Part shown: piece after piece, positions 9,673-19,036 of the stretch | Layout of the letters: the number at the start of each line of letters is the position of its first letter | Position numbering within the stretch: position 1 is the first letter of the stretch | Origin: Oceanobacillus sp. Castelsardo | GTDB taxonomy: Bacteria; Bacillota; Bacilli; Bacillales; Amphibacillaceae | Assembly: GCF_001659985.1 (NCBI RefSeq) | Contig: NZ_LYCS01000002.1 | Location: 434,001-498,000, forward strand | Length of the DNA stretch: 64,000 bases | Direction: 5' to 3' | Notes under the pieces: generated by a model | Databases searched by the model: none | What the model was told of the DNA's origin: nothing | What the model saw: only the letters and a program-made list of their open reading frames with translations | Position numbers and translations under genes: made by a program

Positions 9673-11262
9673 TTATTGAGCAAGAACTAATGGTGAGAAC
9701 ACAATATAAGTAACAATCATTGTAATAATAACTAATGCACTCACTGTATAACGATGTTTCCATTGATCCATGCCCACTTTGTTATGTGTTTTAAATTCGA
9801 ATGGTTTATCCAACGGTTTAATTCTACCAACTAACCATAGAACAAGCACATCAAGGATGAACATATAACTAAAGATATATAAATAATGAACATCTAGGAA
9901 AGCTGTAGATAATAAGTATCCTACAATATGGAACACGAATGTAACTTTCGCACCAAGCGGTGTAACATATTTAGAATAGAAACCTAAAACAATAATCGCA
10001 AGTAATGGCATACTATAAAGTCCATTGAATTGTTGAATTACGTTATACAATCCACTTGGAGCAAACGCGATAAACGGAGCAATAATGATAGAAACGATAC
10101 CAACAATAATCGTTGTTAATTTACCAGCTCTAGCAACCTTTTGATCAGATGCCCCTTTATTAAACATAGGTTTATAGAAATCTAGAGTAAATAAAGTAGC
10201 CGTCGCGTTTAATGCACCTACAAACGAACTTAAAATCGCACCAAAGATAACAGCCCCAAAAATACCATAAGACCACTCAGGCAGAATAGCTTGTAATAGT
10301 GCTGGGTAAGCGTTATCAGGATTTGCCAAAGAATCACCAAACATTACAAACGCGATGATACCTGGGAATACTAAGAATAATGCTCCAAAGATTTTGAAAA
10401 ACGCTACATATAAAGCACCTTTTTGACCTTCTTTTAGGTTTTTCCCTGCAAGTGTTTTTTGTACAATCATTTGGTTTGTACACCAGAAGTATAAGTTATT
10501 AAAGAACATACCTAAAAATAAAGTTGGCCATGGAACAACTGGTGAATCAACTGCCCCAATTGCATTTAATTTTTCTGGTGCCGTATCTTTAACAATGTTT
10601 AGCCCATTCATAAAACTTCCATCACCTAACACGAATAACGCAATAACTGGAATGGATAGACCACCAACGATTAAACCAACACCATAAATTGTATCACTGT
10701 GCGCTGCTAGAGAAAGTCCTCCAACTAATAAATAAAATAAACCAATTATACCGATAATAGTGGATATAATAGCTATCGCAATCAATGGGTCTACACCTAA
10801 TAACTCATCTACTGCAAAAATTTTATTAAACACTAGTGACCCAGAATAAAGTACAACTGGTAAGAAAGATGTCATGTAAGTGAATATAAATAGGAAAGAA
10901 AGAATTCTTTTCGTTGTCGTATCATAACGAATCTCCACGAAATCGGTTACAGTATCCACACCATATTTCATGTATTTAGGAAGAAAGACAAGTGCTAGGA
11001 ATACAAGTGCAAATGCTGCTGTTACTTCCCATGCCATTACTTCCATTCCAGCCATATAACTTTGACCATTTTGTCCAACGAGTTGCTCTGTCGATAAGTT
11101 TGTCATGATAACGGTTCCTGCAATGGTAAACGCTGTCAAGCTACGCCCACCAAGGAAGAATCCATCTGAACTATCCATGTTCACAGCTCTACTTCTTTTA
11201 TATGCATAAAACCAAATTCCACCTACGATTAATATAAACGTAGCAAATACTATACCCATCAT
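9673..11262 (-). CDS. Sodium:solute symporter (SSS family) 2, SglT-like
   Basis: 529 residues, about 14 hydrophobic helices, nearly the same as SSS 1 along its whole length (GGRSLTAFTIAGTVIMTNLS, FNNLYFWCTNQMIVQKTLAG and the end IVFSPLVLAQ shared). The tandem arrangement indicates a local duplication. An AGGATGG sequence precedes the ATG pair. It is 138 bp downstream of iolG, and only a weak cre-like sequence (11375-11388) lies between them, so it may be cotranscribed with iolG. Its own terminator follows at 9616-9652. It probably brings an inositol isomer into the cell for the adjacent IolG. Confidence 0.85.
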   Translation of the reverse strand: MMGIVFATFILIVGGIWFYAYKRSRAVNMDSSDGFFLGGRSLTAFTIAGTVIMTNLSTEQLVGQNGQSYMAGMEVMAWEVTAAFALVFLALVFLPKYMKYGVDTVTDFVEIRYDTTTKRILSFLFIFTYMTSFLPVVLYSGSLVFNKIFAVDELLGVDPLIAIAIISTIIGIIGLFYLLVGGLSLAAHSDTIYGVGLIVGGLSIPVIALFVLGDGSFMNGLNIVKDTAPEKLNAIGAVDSPVVPWPTLFLGMFFNNLYFWCTNQMIVQKTLAGKNLKEGQKGALYVAFFKIFGALFLVFPGIIAFVMFGDSLANPDNAYPALLQAILPEWSYGIFGAVIFGAILSSFVGALNATATLFTLDFYKPMFNKGASDQKVARAGKLTTIIVGIVSIIIAPFIAFAPSGLYNVIQQFNGLYSMPLLAIIVLGFYSKYVTPLGAKVTFVFHIVGYLLSTAFLDVHYLYIFSYMFILDVLVLWLVGRIKPLDKPFEFKTHNKVGMDQWKHRYTVSALVIITMIVTYIVFSPLVLAQ

Positions 11263-11399
11263 AATTTATCCATCCTATCTTTTTCTGCCTTAGCTTTTCC
11301 CAAATGGAAAGTGAAGAATTATTTTCACCCAAGTGTGAAGGTCATGTCCCAACACACTCAGGAATTCCACAACATCAAGCGTTTTCAAAGTTAAACTAA

Positions 11400-12428
11400 T
11401 TAATCACGAGTAATATCAATAAGTTCTTTTGTATCGATAGATTGTTGTAGAGCATAAGCGACTCTTGTTCCTTCTAGTCCATCACGCGCACTAACCCCTG
11501 GTTGGCGTTTTTCCCTAATACAAGATGCAAACTCTTTCATTTCATTTAAAAATGCATCTCTGAAACGTTCAGGGAAGTTTTGTGATGTTGGTCTCACGAC
11601 ACCGTTTTCATCAAAGACCGTAACTAAATTTTTGTCTGGTTGAGCACCAATACGAAGCATACCTTTTGTCCCAATTAATTCTGTTTCTACATGATATCCA
11701 TGAACCGCATTACGTCCCGCTACAAGTAATGCCATCGTTTTATCTTCTAATTGCATCATTGCTGCACCAGTTTCCAGTTCCCCAACTTCATCTAATTCTG
11801 GATATGCCGCATTTTTACCAAGTGCCCAAACACGGTTTACTTCTTTACCAGAGAACCAACGAACTAAATCAATATCATGAATGGACATATCAGCGAAAAG
11901 CCCACCACTGTTACTTGCTCCAGCAAATTTCACGAAGCTTTCTAAACCGGAACTAGGATCAATACCGTAACAACGAATAACAGTTAGTTCACCTAAATCT
12001 CCACGTTCTACCATTTCTTTCGCATATTGATACGATTCATCATAACGTCTCATAAATCCAAGCTGGAAAACTTGATTAGGACGAGACTCAATAATTTCTA
12101 CTGTTTTTTCAATTTCATCTAATTCTAATCCGATAGGCTTTTCACAGAAAACATGTAACCCTTTTTCCATCGCTAGGTTAATTTGTTCTGTATGAAATCC
12201 TGATGGTGATACAATTACAATTGCATCTAAATTTGGACTATTTACCATATCTTCATAAGAGGTATACGTTTCTGCTACACCAAGTTGCTCCCTAGCATAC
12301 TCCAGTTCTGATTCTACTACACTACATGCAGCTGTTAATATCATTCCAGGTATATTGGAAGCAACATTATTTGCATGCGTTTTACCAAGTCTTCCTAAAC
12401 CTACAATACCTACTTTTATATCCGCCAT
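11400..12428 (-). CDS. iolG: Inositol 2-dehydrogenase (IolG type)
   Basis: Gfo/Idh/MocA enzyme that oxidises myo-inositol to 2-keto-myo-inositol (scyllo-inosose) with NAD+, the entry step of the pathway. 342 residues, the usual IolG length. The Rossmann motif GIVGLGRLGKTH is at 7-18, the catalytic lysine in CEKPIG is near 97, and the active-site DMSIHDID carries the paired Asp and His near 174-178. GGAGG is well placed before the ATG. It has its own cre-overlapped promoter at 12522-12550. Of the eight Gfo/Idh proteins in the island this one sits with a symporter and no LacI-type operator. Confidence 0.85.
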   Translation of the reverse strand: MADIKVGIVGLGRLGKTHANNVASNIPGMILTAACSVVESELEYAREQLGVAETYTSYEDMVNSPNLDAIVIVSPSGFHTEQINLAMEKGLHVFCEKPIGLELDEIEKTVEIIESRPNQVFQLGFMRRYDESYQYAKEMVERGDLGELTVIRCYGIDPSSGLESFVKFAGASNSGGLFADMSIHDIDLVRWFSGKEVNRVWALGKNAAYPELDEVGELETGAAMMQLEDKTMALLVAGRNAVHGYHVETELIGTKGMLRIGAQPDKNLVTVFDENGVVRPTSQNFPERFRDAFLNEMKEFASCIREKRQPGVSARDGLEGTRVAYALQQSIDTKELIDITRD

Positions 12429-12521
12429 CTATAATTCCTCCATCCATAATCGTTTCAACACTTAATATCAACTTAACCATAAATTGTTGGTTAAACAATA
12501 AAACTATTAACTTATGATTAT

Positions 12522-12550
12522 ATATTAATAGTGGATACGTTTTCAGTCAA
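12522..12550 (-). promoter_or_regulatory. sigma-A promoter with overlapping cre, iolG
   Basis: Minus strand: TTGACT (12550-12545), 17 bases, TAATAT (12527-12522). The cre TGAAAACGTATCCA overlaps at 12545-12532. A TCATAAGTTAA sequence follows the -10, as at the mmsA and 43.6 kb promoters. Confidence 0.75.
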
Positions 12551-12559
12551 GTATTTTTT

Positions 12560-12783
12560 GTAGTTTTTTGTCAAATATTAAAATTTAATTAGTAAGTTTT
12601 GTATTACTTTTTACAAACAAATTTATAAACCAGGCATTTATAAACAGATTTAAGCAAAATTATGATGAAACGCTATAGGCATGATATCTACTGTGAAATG
12701 AGAATCATGTCTTATTCTTACCTCAATTAACATGTAATCGACCGTGTGAGAATCTATCTTGGCTTAGCACTTATCAAAATAAA
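12560..12783. other. non-coding stretch, nothing recognised
   Basis: The gap between iolG and lacI-1 is 468 bp. Outside the iolG promoter and the terminator at 12785 I see only AT-rich sequence with no supported gene or repeat. Confidence 0.5.
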
Positions 12784-12784
12784 A

Positions 12785-12815
12785 AACGCAGTGATTGTTT
12801 GAATATCACTGCGTT
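12785..12815 (-). terminator. terminator downstream of lacI-1
   Basis: ACGCAGTGAT and ATCACTGCGT pair around a nine-base loop, followed on the minus strand by TTTTTT. Confidence 0.75.
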
Positions 12816-12896
12816 TCATTTGTAATAAATGGCTTTCTGAAAAACCCCTAAGATTTTACACAAACATACCACTTATTCATTATTGTTAAGCTAACA

Positions 12897-13904
12897 TTAT
12901 TCAAATTTCGGAGGTTGTGCTGTTGATTCTCTTACAATTAATTCAGGTACAAACAATGTCCTTTCTTTAGCCAAATCAGGCATTTTAATTTGTCTAATTA
13001 AAACATCAACTATTTTTTCTGCCATGTCTTTTATTGGTTGGGCAACAGTTGTTAATTCTGGAACTGTAGTCGTAGAAAGGATCATATTATCAAATCCAAT
13101 TACTGATAAATCTCTTGGCACTTCAAGTCCTAAACTTCGTGCAGCTTTCATCGCCCCTACCGCTAATATATCATTCGCCGCAAATACTGCAGTTGGGCGA
13201 ATCTCCTTTTGTAATAACTCAAGCATCGCTTTCTCCCCATTTTGTATCGATGCTGTCGTTCTTATTATGTTTTCTTCCTTTATCGGTATTCCATTCATTC
13301 CTAGTAAATCACGATAGGCATGTAACCTGAGAGTACTACTATGGACTCTTTCAGCGATTACTGCAATATTTTGGTGACCCAACGAAACAAGGTGATTAAC
13401 AGCTAAAAAACCACCACGATAATCATCGACAGAAACAACATTAAAACTTTCAGTCAAATTATCTTGAGCAAGTAATGTGACTGGAATATTGTTTTGATGA
13501 AACTCTTCTACTAAATGAATATTTTGGAATCCAGATGCAATAATAAATCCATCCACCTGTTTACTTTGCAGTAACTCTATATATCGTCTTTCCTTCTCCT
13601 CATTATAATCCGTACTACAGATAAATAATGTTAATCCCATTTCATGTGCTTTATCCTCAATAAATCGCGAAATTTCAGAAAAAAACACATTAGAGATATC
13701 TGGAATGATTAATGCTAAAGTATCTGTTTGTTTTTTGGTTAAAGCTGAAGCGACTACATTTGGTTTATAGTTTAAGCGCTGGATCACTTTGTTTACCTTT
13801 TTTCTAGTTGGATCGCTTATACTCCCCGTTTTATTTATGACTTTGGATACAGTTGCTATGGAAACTTTTGCTTCCTTGGCAACATCATATATTGTCGGTT
13901 TAAT
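12897..13904 (-). CDS. LacI/GalR-family regulator 1 (possible AUU start)
   Basis: N-terminal LacI helix-turn-helix TIYDVAKEAKVSIATVS followed by a periplasmic-binding-like effector domain to the end (335 residues from the proposed start). No ATG, GTG or TTG start has a ribosome site. ATG codons upstream give MVHMCFVSFIMGEGER, which is odd for this family, while a strong GGAGGGGGAAAGG sits directly before an ATT codon at 13904-13902. That codon aligns exactly with the GTG start of paralogue LacI-2. An operator palindrome of the island family lies 179 bp upstream (14083-14097), which suggests autoregulation. Longer start possible at 13922 or 13952. Confidence 0.8.
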   Translation of the reverse strand: MKPTIYDVAKEAKVSIATVSKVINKTGSISDPTRKKVNKVIQRLNYKPNVVASALTKKQTDTLALIIPDISNVFFSEISRFIEDKAHEMGLTLFICSTDYNEEKERRYIELLQSKQVDGFIIASGFQNIHLVEEFHQNNIPVTLLAQDNLTESFNVVSVDDYRGGFLAVNHLVSLGHQNIAVIAERVHSSTLRLHAYRDLLGMNGIPIKEENIIRTTASIQNGEKAMLELLQKEIRPTAVFAANDILAVGAMKAARSLGLEVPRDLSVIGFDNMILSTTTVPELTTVAQPIKDMAEKIVDVLIRQIKMPDLAKERTLFVPELIVRESTAQPPKFE

Positions 13905-14082
13905 CCTTTCCCCCTCCCCCATAATAAAAGAAACAAAACACATATGTACCATTTAAAAAGCTATAACTGTTAAATACAGCACGAAATTTTCTTAACCAGG
14001 TTATTAGTACTTTAAAAATTGATGTTTGCCATTAAGCACATATGTGCAGATAAGAAATTTATGCTTTCTTATCCGCCAGAAT

Positions 14083-14097
14083 GGTTAAGCGCTTTCC
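14083..14097. promoter_or_regulatory. LacI-type operator before lacI-1
   Basis: GGTTAAGCGCTTTCC, one of the best matches to the island consensus. Confidence 0.6.
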
Positions 14098-14115
14098 GAA
14101 AAGATTTAAAAATTA

Positions 14116-15126
14116 TTAATCTACTTTACGTACTTCCACTTCTGTTCCAGATTTTATAGAGGCAAAACAAGCGTCTAGTGCATTCATATTATGAATTGTA
14201 TTCATACTATCATAACGAGGTTTTTCCTGATCCAAAATACATTCCGAAATATGCTCAATCGCTAATTTATATTCATCACCTTGGATAATTTCCTTCCTCA
14301 CATCGCCATCGTTACTAATAACTTGAACAATTCCTTCCCCATTATATAAATCAGGACGATACGCTCTCGGAACTTGGATTATACCCTTTGTACCAACTAC
14401 CTCATAACTCATATGTTGAGCCATATCCATACTACAATCAAAAACTCCTTTAACCCCGTTTTCAAATTCCATAACCCCAGTAGTGGAAATATCTACAGGA
14501 TTTTCCTTATCATTGATTGCTTTTGCATATACACGAGTAGGCTCTAGTTTTAATACGTTACGGATCGTATGAATACAATAAACCCCCACATCGTATAGAC
14601 TTCCTCCACCCGTTTCTGTAGTTAAACGGAAGTTACCGTCCTTATTTTCTAAGAAAAAGGAACAATGAGAGCGGACTAATTTCACATCACCAATTTCTCC
14701 AGTAGCAATAATATCTCTTACTCTCTTATTCTGTGGATGATACTGGTACATAAACGTTTCCATGAAAAGCACACCATTTTTCTCGCAAACTTCTATCATT
14801 TCCTTTGTATCTTCTACTGTTAGTGCAGCAGGCTTTTCACAAAGAACATGTTTGCCCATCTCAGCTGCTTTCTTAACCCACTCTGCATGCAAATGGTTTG
14901 GTAGTGGAATGTAAACGGCGTCAATTGATGGTTCACCTAATAATTCTTCAAAACTATGGTAAGCTTTTGGTATATTAAATTTCTTTGCTTGTACACTAGC
15001 ACTCCCGCTTGCACTATGACTTGCAATTGCTACTAACTCTGCATTTTTAGCACGAAGCATAGCCGGGATGGTTAACTTTCTTGCAATATCTGCAGTACTC
15101 AAAATTCCCCAATTTACTTTACGCAT
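14116..15126 (-). CDS. Gfo/Idh/MocA family oxidoreductase B (dihydrodiol-dehydrogenase-like)
   Basis: 336 residues from the chosen ATG, which has AAAGGAAG seven bases upstream; the longer reading adds an unsupported MGKGSAL. The Rossmann loop is the variant GILSTADIARK, the lysine motif is CEKPAA near 95, and the active-site segment reads YDVGVYCIH, with tyrosine where IolG-type proteins have histidine. That pattern belongs to the dimeric dihydrodiol dehydrogenase/glucose-fructose oxidoreductase branch. It is paralogous to the protein at 20055-21083. It lies between an ABC permease remnant and lacI-1. Sugar oxidation or reduction is likely; the substrate is unknown. Confidence 0.82.
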   Translation of the reverse strand: MRKVNWGILSTADIARKLTIPAMLRAKNAELVAIASHSASGSASVQAKKFNIPKAYHSFEELLGEPSIDAVYIPLPNHLHAEWVKKAAEMGKHVLCEKPAALTVEDTKEMIEVCEKNGVLFMETFMYQYHPQNKRVRDIIATGEIGDVKLVRSHCSFFLENKDGNFRLTTETGGGSLYDVGVYCIHTIRNVLKLEPTRVYAKAINDKENPVDISTTGVMEFENGVKGVFDCSMDMAQHMSYEVVGTKGIIQVPRAYRPDLYNGEGIVQVISNDGDVRKEIIQGDEYKLAIEHISECILDQEKPRYDSMNTIHNMNALDACFASIKSGTEVEVRKVD

Positions 15127-15324
15127 TAAAGCACTTCCTTTCCCCATAATCTATCCTTTCATCTCACTTATCACCATACTCTTTTTACAAGACGATCTAT
15201 GAAATAAAGGGCTACATTAGTATTATAAGCATAGATAAAGGGAGTTGTCACGGTCTATCATTTTGCTAAAAACTGTTTTTTTAAAATTTGAATTTTAATA
15301 GCGCCAAAGAAAAAGTTGTTATCT

Positions 15325-15470
15325 TTACCCCTTTACTGCCCCCATCGTCATTCCTCGTACCAGATGTTTTTGGGCAATAAATGAAAATATCAATACTGGA
15401 ATGATAGAAACAGTTGCCGCTGCTGTCAATGCGCCCCAATTCGTTTCATACTGGGTAATGAATGTTTACT
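15325..15470 (-). pseudogene. C-terminal remnant of a MalG-type ABC sugar permease
   Basis: Reading the minus strand gives about 48 residues that end in IPVLIFSFIAQKHLVRGMT followed by MGAVKG and a stop. This is the hallmark C-terminus of carbohydrate ABC permeases of the MalG family. Homology stops abruptly at about 15470, where a GATAT repeat array begins. The N-terminal 80 percent of the gene and its partner genes are absent, so it is a relic of deletion or recombination. The 177 bp between this remnant and the gene at 15126 shows nothing recognisable. Confidence 0.8.
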
Positions 15471-15652
15471 GATATGCCGTACAATGATTACTGATATATT
15501 TGTGCGTATGCTGATATAACGCGCATGATTACCGATATATTTGTGCGTATGCTGATATATCTTGCATGATTACCGATATATTTGTGCGTATACTGATATA
15601 ACGCGCATGATTACCGATATATCTATGCATATGCTGATATATCAAGTACTAC
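15468..15652. repeat. GATAT repeat array 1 (20/21 bp alternating period)
   Basis: Nine GATAT cores spaced 22, 20, 21, 20, 21, 20, 21 and 20 bases. The units alternate between GATATATTTGTGCGTATGCT-like and GATATAACGCGCATGATTACC-like forms, so the larger repeat is 41 bp. It abuts the broken permease. It shares the CTGATAT core with the arrays at 24.2 and 59.2 kb. Confidence 0.85.
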
Positions 15653-15674
15653 CAGTATACTATCCAGCCACTAA

Positions 15675-15721
15675 AAAAACCTCTTTTTAATAGAATAAAA
15701 CTGTTCTATAAAAGAGGTTTT
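15675..15721 (-). terminator. terminator of the transketolase operon
   Basis: AAAACCTCTTTT pairs with AAAGAGGTTTT. On the minus strand the stem ends in a seven-T run. It lies just beyond the epimerase-like gene. Confidence 0.75.
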
Positions 15722-15761
15722 CACAAGCTATTTAAATTTATAATAAACCGTCTAATATTAT

Positions 15762-16568
15762 TCAAATCATCGCTTTTGTTAATATAGCTACGTCTTTCTC
15801 TAGTAATGCTAGTGGATTATCGTTTTCATTCGATAATGGTTTTTGGTCATAATAATTCTCAATGAGAACCCAGCCTTGATACCCTTTTTCTTTCAATAAT
15901 TCCATTGTCTCGTAAAAGTTCGAATCCCCTTCACCTAATAGCGCACCACTTATATGACCATTCCCATCTTTCACATGCACTTCGCAAATATAATCATAAA
16001 GTTCTCGAACCATTTCCGCTGCATTATAGTTTCTATTTAAATAGTAATTTTGCGTATCAAAGTATAATTTAAGATTATCTTTATTTACTACCTCAAAGAG
16101 TTTCTTGTTTTCTTCAATCGACAGTAAATTTTCTGTCGCAATAATAATGTTTTTCCCTTCAGCCATTTCACAAGCTTTTATTAAACATTCCACAGTACGC
16201 TCAAAATCTTCTTCGGTTTTAATTTCGCCATCTAAAAAACTTCCAAGCATGACAATCGGGATGTTCATGCTTTCCGCCGCCTGGATTGCTTTTTCAATAC
16301 CTTCCATTACCATTTCTTTTTCAGGTGTTCCGTTTTCTCTTGTCATCCCATACCGATCAAATAGCCTTACAGAAATAGCGGTGAAAGTAATATCATATTC
16401 TTTGGCAAATTGTTTATAAGCTTCTTGTACATGAGGATAGGAGAGTTGGAACCCTCGTTCTGGCTCTCCTATATCTAGTTGCATTCCTTTAAATCCATAA
16501 TCGGCTGCGACTTTTACACCGTATGGTCCGTCCATTGGAACAGACCATGCACAAATCCCCATTTTCAA
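15762..16568 (-). CDS. TIM-barrel ketose 3-epimerase/isomerase-like protein
   Basis: 268 residues with the metal quartet of the tagatose/psicose 3-epimerase group in order: Glu in ATENL (near 145), Asp in YFDTQN (near 170), His in VHVKDG (near 200) and Glu in LIENYY (near 238). The start is a TTG; GGAGG is ten bases upstream, and the ATG two codons later is too far. The ribosome site overlaps the stop of the upstream aldehyde dehydrogenase gene, so it is the last gene of the tktN-tktC-aldh operon. Family members invert the carbon next to a ketone. Here the substrate could be a keto acid from inositol, but this is inference. Confidence 0.8.
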   Translation of the reverse strand: MKMGICAWSVPMDGPYGVKVAADYGFKGMQLDIGEPERGFQLSYPHVQEAYKQFAKEYDITFTAISVRLFDRYGMTRENGTPEKEMVMEGIEKAIQAAESMNIPIVMLGSFLDGEIKTEEDFERTVECLIKACEMAEGKNIIIATENLLSIEENKKLFEVVNKDNLKLYFDTQNYYLNRNYNAAEMVRELYDYICEVHVKDGNGHISGALLGEGDSNFYETMELLKEKGYQGWVLIENYYDQKPLSNENDNPLALLEKDVAILTKAMI

Positions 16569-16583
16569 TAGAGTATTTCCTCC

Positions 16584-18011
16584 CTAGTTCTCTAAATTCA
16601 CTACCACCGTTACTGTTTCAACAAGCTCTTGAATCGCATAAGCCGGTCCTTCTTTACCATTTCCACTTTCTTTCACACCGCCATACGGCATTTGGTCAGC
16701 ACGGAAGCTAGACGTATCGTTCACGATAACACCACCAACTTCTAGTAAATGAGGAATCTTGTAAGATAAATTCAAGTCAGAAGTATAGATTCCAGCCTGT
16801 AGTCCATATTTAGAATCATTTACTAGTTCAATTGCTTCTTCTATCGTGTCGTATGAAGTAACGGAAACTACTGGAGCAAATGCTTCTTCATCCACTACTT
16901 TCATACCTTTTTTCACATTGGTTAATACAGTCGGATAATACACACTACCTTCACGTTTTCCGCCAGTTAAAATAGTAGCTCCATCTTGAACAGCTTCGTC
17001 AACCCACTCTTCAATACGGATGGCTTCTTTTTCACTAATCATCGGTCCCACATTCGTATCAGATTCTAATGGATTACCAACTTTAAGGTTATTCACTTCT
17101 TCTACTAATGTTTGGATAAACGCATCTTTTACAGAATCTTGAACCAATATACGTTGTACCGAAATACAAACTTGGCCAGCATTTGCAGTTGCCATTTTCG
17201 CTGCTTTTTGGGCTGCTTTTTGAACATCTGCATCATTATGAACGATCGTTGCTGAGTTAGAGCCTAATTCTAATGTCGCTTTTCTTAAACCAATAGTTCG
17301 GTTAATATGTTTTCCAACTGCAGGAGATCCGGTAAACGTATAGTGAGCAATTCGCTCATCATTTAAAAGTTGTTCTCCAACGGTACGTCCGCCGCCAACT
17401 ACACATTGCACGTAACCTTTAGGTACACCGGCCTTTTCTAACAACTCACATAATTTCACAGTAGTAGTTGCTGTGTCTGATGCAGGTTTAATAATGATTG
17501 GGTTTCCAGCTGCTAAAGCGGGACCAACTTTATGAACCACTAAGTTTAATGGGAAGTTAAAAGGTGTAATTGCTGCAACCACACCAACTGGTTTTTTAAT
17601 CGTATATAAGAAACGACCTGGTGCACTATGATTTGGAATCATTTCCCCAACTAGTTTCTTAGATTCAATTGCCGCTAGTTCTAGGGTGGAAACAGAACGA
17701 CCAACTTCTACTCTTGCATCTGTGATTGGTTTTCCACCTTCAATGGCAATCATTTCTGCAATCTCTTCTTCATGTTCTTTTAACAATTCAGCAGTACGCA
17801 TTAATACGTCATAACGTTGTTGTACTTGAAATTCAATTTCCTTATGAGCACGAACAGCGGATTCAATAGCAAAATCAACTGTTTTCTCATCTGCTAAAGC
17901 AATTTCTGAGAATAATTCCCCAGTATATTTGTTATACACTTTATGCGTATCTTCTGTTTCTATCCAATTTCCGTTAATTAATAATTTTTCTTTTACGATA
18001 CTTTTTTGCAA
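16584..18011 (-). CDS. NAD(P)-dependent aldehyde dehydrogenase (lactaldehyde/GapN-like)
   Basis: About 475 residues of the ALDH superfamily. ITPFNFPLN near 145 begins the NAD site, FTGSPAVGK is near 220, the general-base Glu lies in LELGSNS near 245, and the catalytic Cys in NAGQVCISVQR near 280. The LELGSNS and AGQVCISV signatures resemble the lactaldehyde/glyceraldehyde-3-phosphate branch that acts on alpha-hydroxyaldehydes. The start is uncertain: a TTG at 18011 has AAGGAG nine bases before it, while ATGs at 18017 and 18029 have poor spacing. It sits between tktC and the epimerase-like gene in one operon and probably oxidises the aldehyde released by the transketolase. Confidence 0.82.
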   Translation of the reverse strand: MQKSIVKEKLLINGNWIETEDTHKVYNKYTGELFSEIALADEKTVDFAIESAVRAHKEIEFQVQQRYDVLMRTAELLKEHEEEIAEMIAIEGGKPITDARVEVGRSVSTLELAAIESKKLVGEMIPNHSAPGRFLYTIKKPVGVVAAITPFNFPLNLVVHKVGPALAAGNPIIIKPASDTATTTVKLCELLEKAGVPKGYVQCVVGGGRTVGEQLLNDERIAHYTFTGSPAVGKHINRTIGLRKATLELGSNSATIVHNDADVQKAAQKAAKMATANAGQVCISVQRILVQDSVKDAFIQTLVEEVNNLKVGNPLESDTNVGPMISEKEAIRIEEWVDEAVQDGATILTGGKREGSVYYPTVLTNVKKGMKVVDEEAFAPVVSVTSYDTIEEAIELVNDSKYGLQAGIYTSDLNLSYKIPHLLEVGGVIVNDTSSFRADQMPYGGVKESGNGKEGPAYAIQELVETVTVVVNLEN

Positions 18012-18080
18012 AATCATCCACTCCTTCATAGTACGGGTGAAGGGACAGACTCTTAATATGGTGAAGCCTGCCCCTACTAC

Positions 18081-19034
18081 TTATTTTTTCTTAAGAACTT
18101 CTTTTACCGCCTGTGCAACATGGTTAGAAGAAATTTCGTATTTCTCCAGCATTTGCTCGTTTGGACCAGATTCTGAATTGCGGTCTTTTACCCCAACACG
18201 AAGCATTGGAACTGGCTTCTCTTCCACTAACACTTCTGCAACAGCACTGCCTAACCCACCAATAATGCTATGTTCTTCTGCTGTCACAATTGCTCCTGTA
18301 GTTTCTGCAGCTTTTATGATTGCCTCTTTATCAATTGGTTTGATAGAAGGCATATGAACGACCGCTACAGAAATTCCTTCCGCTTCTAGTTTCTCAGCTG
18401 CTTCTAGAGAGCGACTAGTTTGTGTGCCAGTAGAAATGATGGTTACATCTGCACCTTCTTTTAAAGTAACCGCTTTACCTAGTTCGAAGTTGTAGTTATC
18501 AGAGAAGAGTGTTGGATACGCATCTCTTGCAAGTCGAATATATACAGGTCCTTCGTATTGATGAGCAAATTCCATTACTTTTTTAACTTCCGTTGCATCG
18601 GCTGGTGCTAATACAACCATGTTTGCTAAAGAACGGAAAATAGCAATGTCTTCCAATGCTTGGTGAGTTTTACCCGTTAATCCAGTTAGAAGACCACTAT
18701 ATCCACCTACCATTTTAACATTTAAATTTGGTTGTGCAATTTGCACTTGTATTTGGTCGATTGCGCGTTTTGCTAGAAATGCTGCAAATGTAAATGTCCA
18801 TGGTTGAATACCAGTTGTTGCAAGACCAGCTGCAGCACTCATCATGTTTTGTTCTGCAATACCCATTTGTAAAAACTTATCAGGATTTTCATTCGCTACA
18901 ATATCGATTTTAGTTGAAGTAGCTAAATCCCCATCCAAAACATATACGTTTTCATCTTCTTGAGTTAACTTTAGAATTGTTTCACTTAATGCATCTCTCA
19001 TGGAAACCTTTTTATCAGATAATAATGTCCTCAT
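18081..19034 (-). CDS. Transketolase C-terminal subunit (split enzyme)
   Basis: 317 residues that cover the pyrimidine-binding and C-terminal domains of transketolase. GIAEQNMMSAAAGLA near 80 carries the ThDP-activating glutamate, the TGKTHQALEDIA segment is near 125, and the end holds a typical C-terminal domain. It forms one enzyme with the N-terminal subunit; the two genes are separated by two bases (TAAAAATG) and GGGGGT provides the ribosome site. Two-subunit transketolases often have non-housekeeping roles, for example in the apulose-phosphate and sulfoglycolytic transketolase pathways. A full-length housekeeping tkt is also present at 45807-47813. Confidence 0.9.
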   Translation of the reverse strand: MRTLLSDKKVSMRDALSETILKLTQEDENVYVLDGDLATSTKIDIVANENPDKFLQMGIAEQNMMSAAAGLATTGIQPWTFTFAAFLAKRAIDQIQVQIAQPNLNVKMVGGYSGLLTGLTGKTHQALEDIAIFRSLANMVVLAPADATEVKKVMEFAHQYEGPVYIRLARDAYPTLFSDNYNFELGKAVTLKEGADVTIISTGTQTSRSLEAAEKLEAEGISVAVVHMPSIKPIDKEAIIKAAETTGAIVTAEEHSIIGGLGSAVAEVLVEEKPVPMLRVGVKDRNSESGPNEQMLEKYEISSNHVAQAVKEVLKKK

Positions 19035-19036
19035 TT

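Noticed and set aside
15468-15652. Possible CRISPR array (also 24178 and 59183)
   Set aside because: Intervals of 11-15 bases are too short and the same within each array; spacers would be longer and unique. No cas genes.
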